DNA from: Microvirga mediterraneensis
GTDB taxonomy: Bacteria; Pseudomonadota; Alphaproteobacteria; Rhizobiales; Beijerinckiaceae
NCBI RefSeq assembly: GCF_013520865.1
Contig: NZ_JACDXJ010000001.1
Location: forward strand, 2,037,001-2,101,000
DNA: 64,000 nt
Direction: 5' to 3'
The position numbers were made by a program, and so were the translations under genes. Below, in pieces: positions 27,113 through 35,708 of this stretch. A model generated the notes under the pieces. The model saw only the letters and a list, made by a program, of their open reading frames with translations, was not told where the DNA came from and searched no databases. Each line of letters opens with the position of its first letter. Position 1 is the stretch's first letter.

Positions 27113-27763
27113 ATGGCGCAGCTCTTCTCACCGGCGGCCACCACTCTGTTTAGGGTAGTGATCGTGCTCCTCGGCCTGGGCGTCGTCGCAGCGGGTGCGA
27201 TCGCCTTTGTCTGGGCGCGCTCAGACAGCACGTGGAATGTGGGCAAGCCCGCGCCGCAGCCAGTCCCGTTCCGGCACGATCTCCACAGCGGATCGCTCGG
27301 CATCGATTGCCGCTACTGCCATTCCACCGTGGAGCGCGCAGCGGATGCGGGCATGCCGTCCGCCCAGACCTGCATGTCGTGCCATTCGCAGGTGTGGGTC
27401 GGCGCAAGCGTGCTGGAACCTGTCCGGTCGAGCTTTCTCCTCGGGCAGCCGATCACGTGGACATCCGTCCATCGCCTGCCCGATTACGCGTATTTCAACC
27501 ACGCCGCTCATGTGACCAAGGGAGTGGCCTGCGAGACCTGCCACGGCCGCGTGGACCAGATGCCGAAGACGGTGAAGACCCAGACCATGTCCATGGGATG
27601 GTGTCTCGATTGCCATCGTGATCCGACACCTCATCTTCGGCCGCGTGAAGCGGTGTTCTCGACGGGATACGAGCCGCACGGCAAGGACCTGCCGGAGGAT
27701 GTGCGGATGTTCTATCAGGAGGCCTCCCGGCGCCTCACCAGCTGCAGCACATGCCACCGGTAG
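27113..27763 (+). CDS. actA: ActA, pentaheme cytochrome c of alternative complex III
   Basis: ACIII is a quinol:electron-acceptor oxidoreductase unrelated to bc1. The 216-residue protein has one N-terminal membrane anchor (TTLFRVVIVLLGLGVVAAGA) and five heme motifs, CRYCH, CMSCH, CETCH, CLDCH and CSTCH, in the periplasmic part. The count and the anchor match ActA of known ACIII. The next five genes are ActB to ActF in the usual order, which fixes the assignment. The CSTCH motif is only three residues from the C-terminus. Confidence 0.95.
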   Translation: MAQLFSPAATTLFRVVIVLLGLGVVAAGAIAFVWARSDSTWNVGKPAPQPVPFRHDLHSGSLGIDCRYCHSTVERAADAGMPSAQTCMSCHSQVWVGASVLEPVRSSFLLGQPITWTSVHRLPDYAYFNHAAHVTKGVACETCHGRVDQMPKTVKTQTMSMGWCLDCHRDPTPHLRPREAVFSTGYEPHGKDLPEDVRMFYQEASRRLTSCSTCHR

Positions 27764-30681
27764 ACGCAATGCGTGAGGAAGCATTACTCGATCTCGAAGC
27801 CGTGAAGGCCCGTCTCGCAAAAGAGGAAGGGCCACGGCTGTGGCGCAGCCTCGAAGAGCTGGCCGATCTGCCGGAGATCCGCCGTTATGTGGAGGCCGAG
27901 TTCCCGGACATCGTGCAGGCCTCCTCCATCGACCGGCGAACCTTGCTCAGGCTCATGGGGGCGTCCTTCGCCCTGGGAGGACTTGCCGCCTGCAACGGCA
28001 GCGGGGCTGAAAAGAACGCCCCGCTTCTGTCGCAGAGCCGCGATATGCCAGGCTATACGCCTGGCGTTCCGGTCACCATCGCCACATCGCTGCCATTGAA
28101 CGGTTACGGCCGGGGCGTCCTGGTGAAGGCCCAGGAGGGGCGGCCGATCAAGATCGAAGGAAACCCGCTGCATCCGGCGAGCCTCGGCGCAACGGACGTG
28201 TTCGCCCAGGCCGAGATCCTTTCCCTTTACGATCCCGATCGCTCCGAAGCCCCTCTGCAGAATGGCTCGCCAAGAAGCTGGGAGGAATTCACGCGCTTCA
28301 TCCGCCCCGTGCGCAACGAGCTCGTCGTCGGTGAGGGGCGGGGCCTGCACATCCTCATGCCGCCGACCTCGTCGCCGACCTTGATCCGGCTGGTGGCGCA
28401 GGTGCGGCAACTCTTTCCCTTGGCGCAATGGCACATGTTCTCGCCCGTCGACGACGACAGCAGGCGAACCGCCGCGACGGCCGCATTCGGGCGGGATCTG
28501 GACCTCGTCTACGATCTGACCCAGGCGGATGTCGTCGTCACCGTGGGCGGCGATCTCTTCGCCGAGGAGGCGGGGCACCTGCGCTACGCAGCCGATTATC
28601 AGGCGCGGCGGAGGATGCAGGATCGGGCGCTGCCTCGTCTCTTCGCCGTCGAGACCAGGCCCAGCCTCGTGGGAGCCCGTGCGGACGAGCGCCTTCCTCT
28701 GCGGCCCCGGGATGTCGAAGCCTTCGTACAGACGCTTGCAGTCGCCCTGGGAGCAGGAACTGCGCCGGTCGGCGCGCCGCATCCCGCCGTGACGAAGCTC
28801 GCGGACGACCTGCGCCGCGCTGGTTCCGGCGGCTTGGTCGTGGCAGGGCGCGAGCAGCCGGCCCGGATTCATAGGCTCGTCCATGCGATCAATGCCCAGA
28901 TCGGCGCCTTCGGAACGACGGTCCGCGCCATCGAGCCGGTCAGGCCGGTGGCAGGCGATATGGGCTCATTGGCCGATCTGGCTCGGGCTATTGAAGCCGG
29001 TGAGGCCTCGCGTCTTCTGGTTCTCGGGGGGAATCCGGTCTACGCCGCGCCTGCCGATATCGATCTGGCGACGCTCGTCAGGCGGGTGCCCCTGGCGCTG
29101 CATCTGGGCCAGCATCGGGACGAGACGGCCATGGTATGCCACTGGCATGTCCCGGAAGCTCATCCTCTCGAGAGCTGGGGCGACCTGCGGGCCTTCGACG
29201 GGACGGTGGGCCTGCGGCAGCCTGCAACGATGCCGCTCAAGCCAGGATTGAGCGCCGAGGAGTTCCTCGGCCTCATGGCGGGGCAGAACCTGGACGGGCG
29301 GGGGCTCGTTCAGGCCACATGGCGGGAGACCTGGGGAGACGGGTTCGAGGAGCGCTGGGCGCGCGCGCTCGAGGACGGCGTGGTCGAGGGTTCGGCGTCG
29401 CCGGCGGTCGCGTTGACCGGGCGGTTCGATGTGACAGCTGAAATGGAAGCTCCTACCACATCGGTTGGCATCGATGTGGTATTCGCTCCCGATCCGTCCG
29501 TCTGGGACGGCTCCTATGCCAACAACGGCTGGCTGCAGGAACTGCCGAGGCCTCTGACGAAGCAGGTCTGGGGCAACGCGGTTCTCATCGGACCGGAGAC
29601 CGCCTCCCTGTTCGGGTTGACGTCGGGGGATGCGGTCGACCTGACGGTCGAGGGGCGGGTGGTCCGCGCGCCGGTCTGGGTCATGCCGGGGCATGCGCCG
29701 GGCTCCGTGACCCTGAGCCTCGGCTATGGCCGCCGGCAGGCCGGCAGGATCGGCAACGGCATCGGGTTCGATGCCTATGCGGTGCGGCCCTCCCACCGGC
29801 CCTGGATCGCTTCGGGCGAGATCAGGAAGGCTGGTGAAAAAATCCCGGTGATCTCGACGCAGCAGCACCATTCGCTCCAGGGCCGCGACATCGTGCGCGT
29901 GGTCGCGTCCGACGAGGAAGCCGTCGAGGCGGCGGCGGAGCAGCCCTCGCTCTATCCGGACTGGTCCTACGAGGGGCATGCCTGGGGCATGGCCATCGAT
30001 CTCGATGCCTGCATCGGCTGCAACGCCTGCGTCATCGCGTGCCAGGCCGAGAACAACATCGCGGTCGTCGGGCCGGAGGAGGTGGCGCGGGGGCGCGAGA
30101 TGCATTGGCTGCGGGTCGATCGCTACCACGCCGGGGACCCGGTCAATCCCGATACGTATTTCCAGCCCGTGCCCTGCATGCATTGCGAGAAGGCGCCCTG
30201 CGAGGTGGTCTGCCCGGTCAATGCGACGGTGCATTCGGCCGAAGGGCTCAACGACATGGTCTACAACCGCTGCATCGGCACCCGGACCTGCTCGAACAAT
30301 TGTCCCTACAAGGTCCGTCGCTTCAACTTCCTCGATTACCAGGGCACGGATTACACCGCCTCGCCCGATGCCATGAATCCGCAGGTGACGGTCCGGGATC
30401 GCGGCGTCATGGAGAAATGCACCTATTGCGTCCAGCGCATCGGCGCGGCTCGGGCGGACGCGCGGATCGAGGACAGGAGCCTGCGCGACGGCGAAATCGC
30501 GACGGCCTGCCAGCAGGCCTGCCCGACGCAGGCCATCGTGTTCGGCGACGTGAACGATCCCGACAGCGCCGTGAGCCGGCTCAAGGGAAGCCCGCGCAAC
30601 TACGCCCTGCTCGGCACGCTGAACACGCGGCCGCGCACGACCTATCTCGCGCGTATCGAACCGTCCTCCGAGAACGGATAG
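27751..30681 (+). CDS. actB: ActB, molybdopterin-oxidoreductase-like/Fe-S subunit of alternative complex III
   Basis: The 976-residue protein joins a molybdopterin oxidoreductase-like region (about 90-730) with a ferredoxin-type region (about 745-950). The latter shows Cys clusters CIGCNACVIAC, CMHCEKAPCEVVCP, CIGTRTCSNNCP and CTYCVQR...CQQACP, consistent with several Fe-S clusters. In studied ACIII the first domain binds no molybdenum. An extended N-terminus (about 60 residues) is followed by DRRTLLRLMG and a lipobox-like LAAC, fitting the extended Tat-type start of this family with a possible lipid anchor. The start is uncertain: ATG 27751 overlaps actA, ATG 27769 just follows its stop. Confidence 0.95.
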   Translation: MPPVDAMREEALLDLEAVKARLAKEEGPRLWRSLEELADLPEIRRYVEAEFPDIVQASSIDRRTLLRLMGASFALGGLAACNGSGAEKNAPLLSQSRDMPGYTPGVPVTIATSLPLNGYGRGVLVKAQEGRPIKIEGNPLHPASLGATDVFAQAEILSLYDPDRSEAPLQNGSPRSWEEFTRFIRPVRNELVVGEGRGLHILMPPTSSPTLIRLVAQVRQLFPLAQWHMFSPVDDDSRRTAATAAFGRDLDLVYDLTQADVVVTVGGDLFAEEAGHLRYAADYQARRRMQDRALPRLFAVETRPSLVGARADERLPLRPRDVEAFVQTLAVALGAGTAPVGAPHPAVTKLADDLRRAGSGGLVVAGREQPARIHRLVHAINAQIGAFGTTVRAIEPVRPVAGDMGSLADLARAIEAGEASRLLVLGGNPVYAAPADIDLATLVRRVPLALHLGQHRDETAMVCHWHVPEAHPLESWGDLRAFDGTVGLRQPATMPLKPGLSAEEFLGLMAGQNLDGRGLVQATWRETWGDGFEERWARALEDGVVEGSASPAVALTGRFDVTAEMEAPTTSVGIDVVFAPDPSVWDGSYANNGWLQELPRPLTKQVWGNAVLIGPETASLFGLTSGDAVDLTVEGRVVRAPVWVMPGHAPGSVTLSLGYGRRQAGRIGNGIGFDAYAVRPSHRPWIASGEIRKAGEKIPVISTQQHHSLQGRDIVRVVASDEEAVEAAAEQPSLYPDWSYEGHAWGMAIDLDACIGCNACVIACQAENNIAVVGPEEVARGREMHWLRVDRYHAGDPVNPDTYFQPVPCMHCEKAPCEVVCPVNATVHSAEGLNDMVYNRCIGTRTCSNNCPYKVRRFNFLDYQGTDYTASPDAMNPQVTVRDRGVMEKCTYCVQRIGAARADARIEDRSLRDGEIATACQQACPTQAIVFGDVNDPDSAVSRLKGSPRNYALLGTLNTRPRTTYLARIEPSSENG

Positions 30682-30685
30682 CCGC

Positions 30686-31999
30686 ATGACCAGCGAGGCC
30701 CAGGCCGTCACGAGAACCGTCGCGGAAGTCCCGCTCGCCCGCCGCTTCGGCGTATTCTGGTGGGGCGCCCTCCTGGCCTCGGGTGCGCTCGTGCTGCTGC
30801 TCGGCTACACCCTGGTTTCGGTCACGCTCGTGGGCGTCGGAGTCTGGGGCATCAACATCCCGTTCGTCTGGGGCTTCGACCTGATCAACTACGCCTGGTG
30901 GATCGGCATCGCCAACGGCGCGAGCCTCTTCGCGGCCATCCTGGTGCTGCGCCGCCACGATCTGCGCACGGCGGTCAATCGATTCGCGGAAGGCGTGGCG
31001 TTCTTCGCCGTCATCTGCGCGGGGATCTTCCCGATCATCCATCTCGGGCGCCCCTGGCTGTTCTACTGGGTGTTTCCGTATCCGGCGACCTTCCAGGTCT
31101 GGCCGCAGTTCCGCAGCACCCTGACCTGGGACTTCTGGGCGATCAGCACCCATGCAATCGTGACCAGCCTGCTCTGGTATGTGGGCCTCATTCCCGACCT
31201 CGCGACCCTGCGCGACCGAGCCCGCAGCAGGACGGTCAAGCGCCTCTACGGCGTCTTCGCACTCGGCTGGCGCGGATCTATCCGCGATTGGGCCTATCAT
31301 CAGCGCGCCTATCGCCTCGTCGCGATCCTGGTGCTGCCCCTCATCCTCATCATGCAGAGCACGGTGGCGTTCGAGTTCGCCGTGACCCTGGTGCCCGACT
31401 GGCACGAGACGCGCCAGCCGCTCCACTTCGTCGCCACGGGCCTCGCACAGGGATTGTCCATCGTGCTCCTGGTCGCCGTGCTGCTGCGCTGGGGCCTACG
31501 CCTGGGACCGTATATCGACGAGGGCGACATCGACCTCCTGGGCAGGCTCGTCCTCGCGAGCGCCCTCGTGTCGGCCTATCTCTATGTGGACGAGATCGTC
31601 GCGGCGCTCCTCGCGGACGGAAACGCCCAGGAGGCCACCTTCAACCGCCTGACGGGCGATTACGCCGGGCTCTACTGGACGGCCATCGTCTACAGCATCC
31701 TGATCCCGCAGCTCCTCTGGTTCAAGGCCGCGCGCCGGAGCACGATCGCGTGCGTCTTCGTCGGTCTCTCCATTGGCGTCGGCATCTGGTTCGACCGCTT
31801 CTCGATCATCGTCGGCGGCCTCCAGACCGATTACCTGCCGTCGATCTGGCGCACCTACAGCCTGACTCTCGCGGAGACGGGGCTGTTCCTGGGAACCATC
31901 GGGCTGTTCGCGGCGCTCCTGCTGCTCTTCGTGCGCTTCCTGCCCGTGGTCTCGATGTTCGAGACCCGCCATGACGAACACGAGGAGAAATCCTCATGA
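30686..31999 (+). CDS. actC: ActC, NrfD/PsrC-like quinol-binding membrane subunit of ACIII
   Basis: A 437-residue integral membrane protein of the NrfD/PsrC family, with about ten predicted helices. Recognisable parts are VWGINIPFVWGFDLINYAWW and IPIIHLGRPWLFYWVF-like sequence (FPIIHLGRPWLFYW), then PQFRSTLTWDFWAISTH. Such subunits bind the quinol and pass electrons to ActB. It starts 4 bases after the actB stop and overlaps actD by ATGA. Its length and flanks fit ActC rather than ActF. Confidence 0.94.
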   Translation: MTSEAQAVTRTVAEVPLARRFGVFWWGALLASGALVLLLGYTLVSVTLVGVGVWGINIPFVWGFDLINYAWWIGIANGASLFAAILVLRRHDLRTAVNRFAEGVAFFAVICAGIFPIIHLGRPWLFYWVFPYPATFQVWPQFRSTLTWDFWAISTHAIVTSLLWYVGLIPDLATLRDRARSRTVKRLYGVFALGWRGSIRDWAYHQRAYRLVAILVLPLILIMQSTVAFEFAVTLVPDWHETRQPLHFVATGLAQGLSIVLLVAVLLRWGLRLGPYIDEGDIDLLGRLVLASALVSAYLYVDEIVAALLADGNAQEATFNRLTGDYAGLYWTAIVYSILIPQLLWFKAARRSTIACVFVGLSIGVGIWFDRFSIIVGGLQTDYLPSIWRTYSLTLAETGLFLGTIGLFAALLLLFVRFLPVVSMFETRHDEHEEKSS

Positions 32000-32532
32000 C
32001 GCGGCGCCCTTACGGCATTATGGCCGAGTTCCGGACACCGGATGCCCTCATCGACGCCGTCAGGGCGACGAGACGCGCGGGCTTCACACGGATCGATGCG
32101 TTCAGTCCCTTTCCGCTCCCGGACCTCGCCGACGAGCTCGGCATCCGCACCAGGATCATCCCGTGGATCGCGTTCGTGGCCGCGCTCATCGGCGCGGGCA
32201 TCCAATACGGTTCGCAATACTGGATGAACGCCGTCGATTATCCCCTGAACGTCGGCGGGCGCCCCCTCGACAGCTGGCCGACCTTCATCCCCTCGACGCT
32301 GATCGTCGCCATCCTCTGGGCCGGGGCAGCGACCCTGCTCGGCCTGCTCGTGATCCTGCGGCTGCCCCGGCTCCATCATCCGGTCTTCTCCGTGCACGGC
32401 TTCGAGCGGGTCACCAACGACCGCTTCTTCCTCTGCGTCCGCAGCGAGGATCCATTGTTCGACCTTGGAGCCACACGGACATTCCTGGAAGGGCTGTCGC
32501 CGCAGGTGGTGCGGGAGGTTCCATGCGACTAG
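31996..32532 (+). CDS. actD: ActD, DUF3341 subunit of ACIII
   Basis: A 178-residue DUF3341 protein with two membrane helices (IIPWIAFVAALIGAGIQYG and FIPSTLIVAILWAGAATLLG). The N-terminal soluble part begins YGIMAEFRTPDALIDAVRAT and FTRIDAFSPFPLPDL. DUF3341 is the usual ActD subunit of ACIII, placed between ActC and ActE. Its own function is structural or unsettled. It overlaps the actC stop by 4 bases and actE by 10. Confidence 0.94.
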   Translation: MTRRPYGIMAEFRTPDALIDAVRATRRAGFTRIDAFSPFPLPDLADELGIRTRIIPWIAFVAALIGAGIQYGSQYWMNAVDYPLNVGGRPLDSWPTFIPSTLIVAILWAGAATLLGLLVILRLPRLHHPVFSVHGFERVTNDRFFLCVRSEDPLFDLGATRTFLEGLSPQVVREVPCD

Positions 32533-33020
32533 CGCTCGCTCTCATCGCGGCCGGGCTTCTTGCTGCCTGCGACAGCGGCACCGAGGAGCGCGATGCCGTA
32601 GCATCAACCCGCACGGTCCAGCGGCCTTATCTCCCCATTCCTCCGGGCGTCGTCCCGCAGGGAGCGGCGGCACGAGAGGCGGCGCTTGCACCGCCCGGAC
32701 CGGAGGTGACACGAGAGCTCCTGGCGCGCGGCGAGGAACGTTTCCGCGCCTTCTGCACCCCGTGTCACGGGGCGGGCGGGCGCGGCGACGGAACGATCGT
32801 CTCACGCGGTTTCCCGCCGCCGCCCTCCTATCACGAGGAGCGGCTGCGCTCCCTTGCGCCTGCGCAGATCGTCCAGGTGATCACTCACGGAAAGGGGCGG
32901 ATGTTCCCTTACGCGGATCGCGTTCCGCCCAAGGAAAGATGGGCCATCGCCCACTATGTGAAGGATCTGCAGGCGCGGGGAACGGGAGCGGCTACCGACC
33001 AGGGGGCGGCAAGGCCATGA
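32523..33020 (+). CDS. actE: ActE, monoheme cytochrome c lipoprotein of ACIII
   Basis: A 165-residue protein with a lipoprotein signal (MRLALALIAAGLLAAC, Cys at residue 16), a linker rich in Pro and Ala, and one cytochrome c domain with heme motif CTPCH. The distal Met is probably in KGRMFPYADRV. Short Pro-rich PPPPSYHEERL precedes the heme loop. It lies between ActD and ActF as in other ACIII clusters. The start overlaps the actD end by 10 bases, and its stop overlaps actF (ATGA). Confidence 0.95.
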   Translation: MRLALALIAAGLLAACDSGTEERDAVASTRTVQRPYLPIPPGVVPQGAAAREAALAPPGPEVTRELLARGEERFRAFCTPCHGAGGRGDGTIVSRGFPPPPSYHEERLRSLAPAQIVQVITHGKGRMFPYADRVPPKERWAIAHYVKDLQARGTGAATDQGAARP

Positions 33021-33967
33021 GCACGATGGAGGTCCTCTACATCGTGTTCGTCGGGCTGACGGGATTGGCGATGGGCTCTCTCGTCGTGCTCATGCTCGGC
33101 CACCTCATGAGCGAGCATTGGCTGGCCCCGGTGCGGAGCGAGATCGAGGCGGCCGCCCTCACGCTGCCGCTGCTTCTCCTTCTCGGAATCCCGCTCGCCT
33201 TCGGGCTCGAACAGGTTTTTCCCTGGGCCGGTGGGTCGGGGGACCTGCCGCCCCTGCGGGCGGCGTTCCTAAGCCCGGCCTTCTATCTGCTGAGAAGCGT
33301 GATCTATCTGGCGGTCTGCGTCGCCTTGGCGTTCTGGCTGATCCGGACCCGTGACGTGCGCCGCGCGAGCGCCATCGGGTTGGCCTGCCTGATCCCCATC
33401 ATGAGCCTGTCGGCCTATGATTGGGTCCTGTCGCGCGAGCCGCATTGGTGGTCGAGCCTGTTCGGATTGGCCTTCGGCCTGAGCGAGGCGCTCGCGGCTC
33501 TCTCCATTGCCATTCTCATAGCCCTGCTCAAGGTCGAACCGGCCTCGCCGGTGCGCATGAAGAGCCTGGAGCGGGCGCTGCTGACCCTGGCGCTGCTCTC
33601 TGTCTGGACATGGTTCGCGCAATTCCTGATCGTCTGGCTCGCCAACCTACCGCAGGGCGCGGAATGGTATGCCAGGCGCTCGGACCCTCAGAGCCTCGCG
33701 CTCGTGGCCGTTTCATATGGCCTGATGCTGGCCGCCATCCTGGTGCTGGTGCCCTCGGGCGTGAGCCGCATCGCCATGATCGTCGGAAGCGCGCTCGCCC
33801 TGCTGCATCACGCAACCCATTTCGTCTGGATCCTCCAACCGCAGGTCGATCCGTCCTGGATCGACCTGGGGCTCATGGCGGGTCTCGTGGGCCTCTGGGG
33901 CGTCGCTTTCACGATCGTGATGAGGTTCCGGCCCACTTACGCGGAAGAGGCCGCGGCGGAGCCTTAA
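33017..33967 (+). CDS. actF: ActF, second NrfD-like membrane subunit of ACIII
   Basis: A 316-residue membrane protein with roughly eight to ten predicted helices, related to ActC but shorter. Marks are the helix GLTGLAMGSLVVLMLGHLMS and, later, CLIPIMSLSAYDWVLSREPH followed by WWSSLFGLAFGLSEALAALS, a pattern seen in ActF proteins (YDW...SREPHWWSS). It ends convergent with the cytochrome c gene on the other strand with a 4-base overlap. It completes a full ABCDEF set. No ActG-like short subunit is visible directly after it. Confidence 0.93.
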   Translation: MSTMEVLYIVFVGLTGLAMGSLVVLMLGHLMSEHWLAPVRSEIEAAALTLPLLLLLGIPLAFGLEQVFPWAGGSGDLPPLRAAFLSPAFYLLRSVIYLAVCVALAFWLIRTRDVRRASAIGLACLIPIMSLSAYDWVLSREPHWWSSLFGLAFGLSEALAALSIAILIALLKVEPASPVRMKSLERALLTLALLSVWTWFAQFLIVWLANLPQGAEWYARRSDPQSLALVAVSYGLMLAAILVLVPSGVSRIAMIVGSALALLHHATHFVWILQPQVDPSWIDLGLMAGLVGLWGVAFTIVMRFRPTYAEEAAAEP

Positions 33968-34509
33968 CTTTTTACGTCGGGATTGGCGGCCTGATGCGGA
34001 ACGATACGGCGCGTGCGGGGCTCCGTCTCCGAAGGCCGAGGCGCCGGTTTCGGGAGATCCGCCGTCGTTTCCCCATGCCCACGGAGCGGGAGCGGCGGAT
34101 CGGGAGGATAAACCGGGTTCTCGCCAGCCCCGAGGGTGTAGAGGTAGCTCGCGACATGGCGGGCTTCGGCTTCCGTCAGGCCCTGCGCCGGCATGCCCGT
34201 TTGCGGCTTGAGCGCCACGGGATCGACCAGCCATGCGATCAGGTTCTGCGGCGTGTTCGGGAGAAAGCCCGCGAGCAGATGCTGCTGCGCATAATCCCTC
34301 AGTTCCGGGCCGACCTTGCCACGGGCGCCTCGCACGCCGCCGATCGTGTGGCAGGTGCCGCAGCCATAGGCCTGGATCAGCGCCCGGCCGCGACCGGGAT
34401 CAGCGCCCACGATGGTCAAAGCGGCCGCATGGTCCTGCTGGTCGCCGCAGGCAGGCAACCCGGCCAGGGCCGGGACAATGGCGATGCGCAAAAGAGCTTT
34501 CCTGATCAT
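33964..34509 (-). CDS. Monoheme cytochrome c lipoprotein, inverted within the ACIII-caa3 cluster
   Basis: A 181-residue protein with a signal ending PACGD (lipobox L-P-A-C), one heme motif CGTCH, TGMPAQ with the probable distal Met, and a Pro-rich C-terminal tail (PPDPPLPL...). It lies opposite to the flanking actF and coxB genes. It diverges from coxB across about 170 bases and converges on actF. It may carry electrons between ACIII and the oxidase. The frame extends upstream to 34605, but the ATG at 34509 starts the signal peptide. It is not a standard ACIII subunit. Confidence 0.88.
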   Translation of the reverse strand: MIRKALLRIAIVPALAGLPACGDQQDHAAALTIVGADPGRGRALIQAYGCGTCHTIGGVRGARGKVGPELRDYAQQHLLAGFLPNTPQNLIAWLVDPVALKPQTGMPAQGLTEAEARHVASYLYTLGAGENPVYPPDPPLPLRGHGETTADLPKPAPRPSETEPRTRRIVPHQAANPDVKS

Positions 34510-34682
34510 GAGTTCCGCTTGAGGAGGTCCGACGAGGCAATCGGCGGGCGCGTGCTCCGTTCCTGCTCGGGCGTCACATGATGAGCCGCTTCGCTCGAAG
34601 GCCACCTGCGGGATGTTTTGCGGGAACCAAGTCTCACGGCCAAGCTTATCCGTTCAATGCATGCAAGACCCATGTAGGGCGG

Positions 34683-35708
34683 ATGGATCTGGAAACGACA
34701 CCGCACGGCCTCCCTTGGCGGCGCACGACAACGTTGCGTGCGGCGGTCCTCGCGTGCGCGCTGTCGCTTGCGGGCTGCAGCGGCGTGCAATCGGCCCTCG
34801 ACCCGGCGGGCGGCGATGCTCTCCGGATCTACTGGCTTACCGTGATCATGACGGTGGGCGGAACGCTGATCTTCCTCCTCGTGACCGGGCTTCTGCTCTA
34901 TGCGATTTTCGCCCCGCCCGAGCGCCGGGCCTGGCTCGGCGGGCGCAGGACCATCGTGGTCGGCGGGCTCGCCTTTCCGATCGTCGTCCTGTCCGGGCTT
35001 CTGCCCTACGGGCTGATCGTCATGCGCGACACGGATGTGCCGATGCCGGGGGCGCTTCAGGTCGAGGTGATCGGCGAGCAATATTGGTGGCGGGTGAGAT
35101 ACCCGGAGGAGGGCGGCAGACCTGAGTTCGCCACGGCCAACGAACTCGTCGTTCCCGTCGGCCAGCCGGTGACGGTGGCGGTGACAGCCGCCGACGTGAT
35201 CCACAGCTTCTGGATCCCGAACCTCGGCGGCAAGATCGACATGATCCCCGGACGCATCAACCGCCTCAACTTCACGGCGGAGCGGCCCGGCATCTATCGT
35301 GGAGTCTGTGCCGAGTTCTGCGGCGACCAACATGCCCGCATGGCCTTCGACGTGGTGGCGTTGGAGCCGGCGGCCTTCGGTGCCTGGAGAGCCGCACAGG
35401 CGAAACCCGCGCGGGAGCCCGACATCCCGTTTCTCACGCGCGGCCGCGAGCTGTTCCGCGCGGCAGGCTGCGGATCCTGCCATGTGGTGCGCGGAACCGA
35501 GGCCCAGGGGGCGTTCGGGCCCGACCTGACCCATGTGGGAAGCCGCCGCACCATCGGGGCAGGGCAGTTTCCCAACAATGTCGGCACGCTCGCCGGCTGG
35601 ATCGCCAACACGCAGCACATCAAGCCGGGCGTGCGGATGCCGTCCTATGGCTCGTTCACGGGTGAGGACCTTCGGGCCTTGGCCTCTTATCTGGAGAGCC
35701 TGAAATGA
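34683..35708 (+). CDS. coxB: Cytochrome c oxidase subunit II with fused cytochrome c domain (caa3 type)
   Basis: A 341-residue subunit II. A lipoprotein-like start (ALSLAGCSG) is followed by two membrane helices. The CuA domain has VIHSFWIPNLGGKID and C-A-E-F-C-G-D-Q-H-A-R-M near residue 210, with the full CuA ligand set. The C-terminal part is a cytochrome c domain with CGSCH at about residue 262 and Met in VRMPSYG, which makes this a caa3 oxidase. The frame is open upstream to 34578, but the ATG at 34683 gives the usual short N-terminus. Its stop overlaps the next gene (ATGA). Confidence 0.95.
   Translation: MDLETTPHGLPWRRTTTLRAAVLACALSLAGCSGVQSALDPAGGDALRIYWLTVIMTVGGTLIFLLVTGLLLYAIFAPPERRAWLGGRRTIVVGGLAFPIVVLSGLLPYGLIVMRDTDVPMPGALQVEVIGEQYWWRVRYPEEGGRPEFATANELVVPVGQPVTVAVTAADVIHSFWIPNLGGKIDMIPGRINRLNFTAERPGIYRGVCAEFCGDQHARMAFDVVALEPAAFGAWRAAQAKPAREPDIPFLTRGRELFRAAGCGSCHVVRGTEAQGAFGPDLTHVGSRRTIGAGQFPNNVGTLAGWIANTQHIKPGVRMPSYGSFTGEDLRALASYLESLK

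Noticed and set aside
28966-30711. Minus-strand 581-residue frame opposite actB
   Set aside because: Antisense shadow; the plus strand carries all Fe-S motifs.
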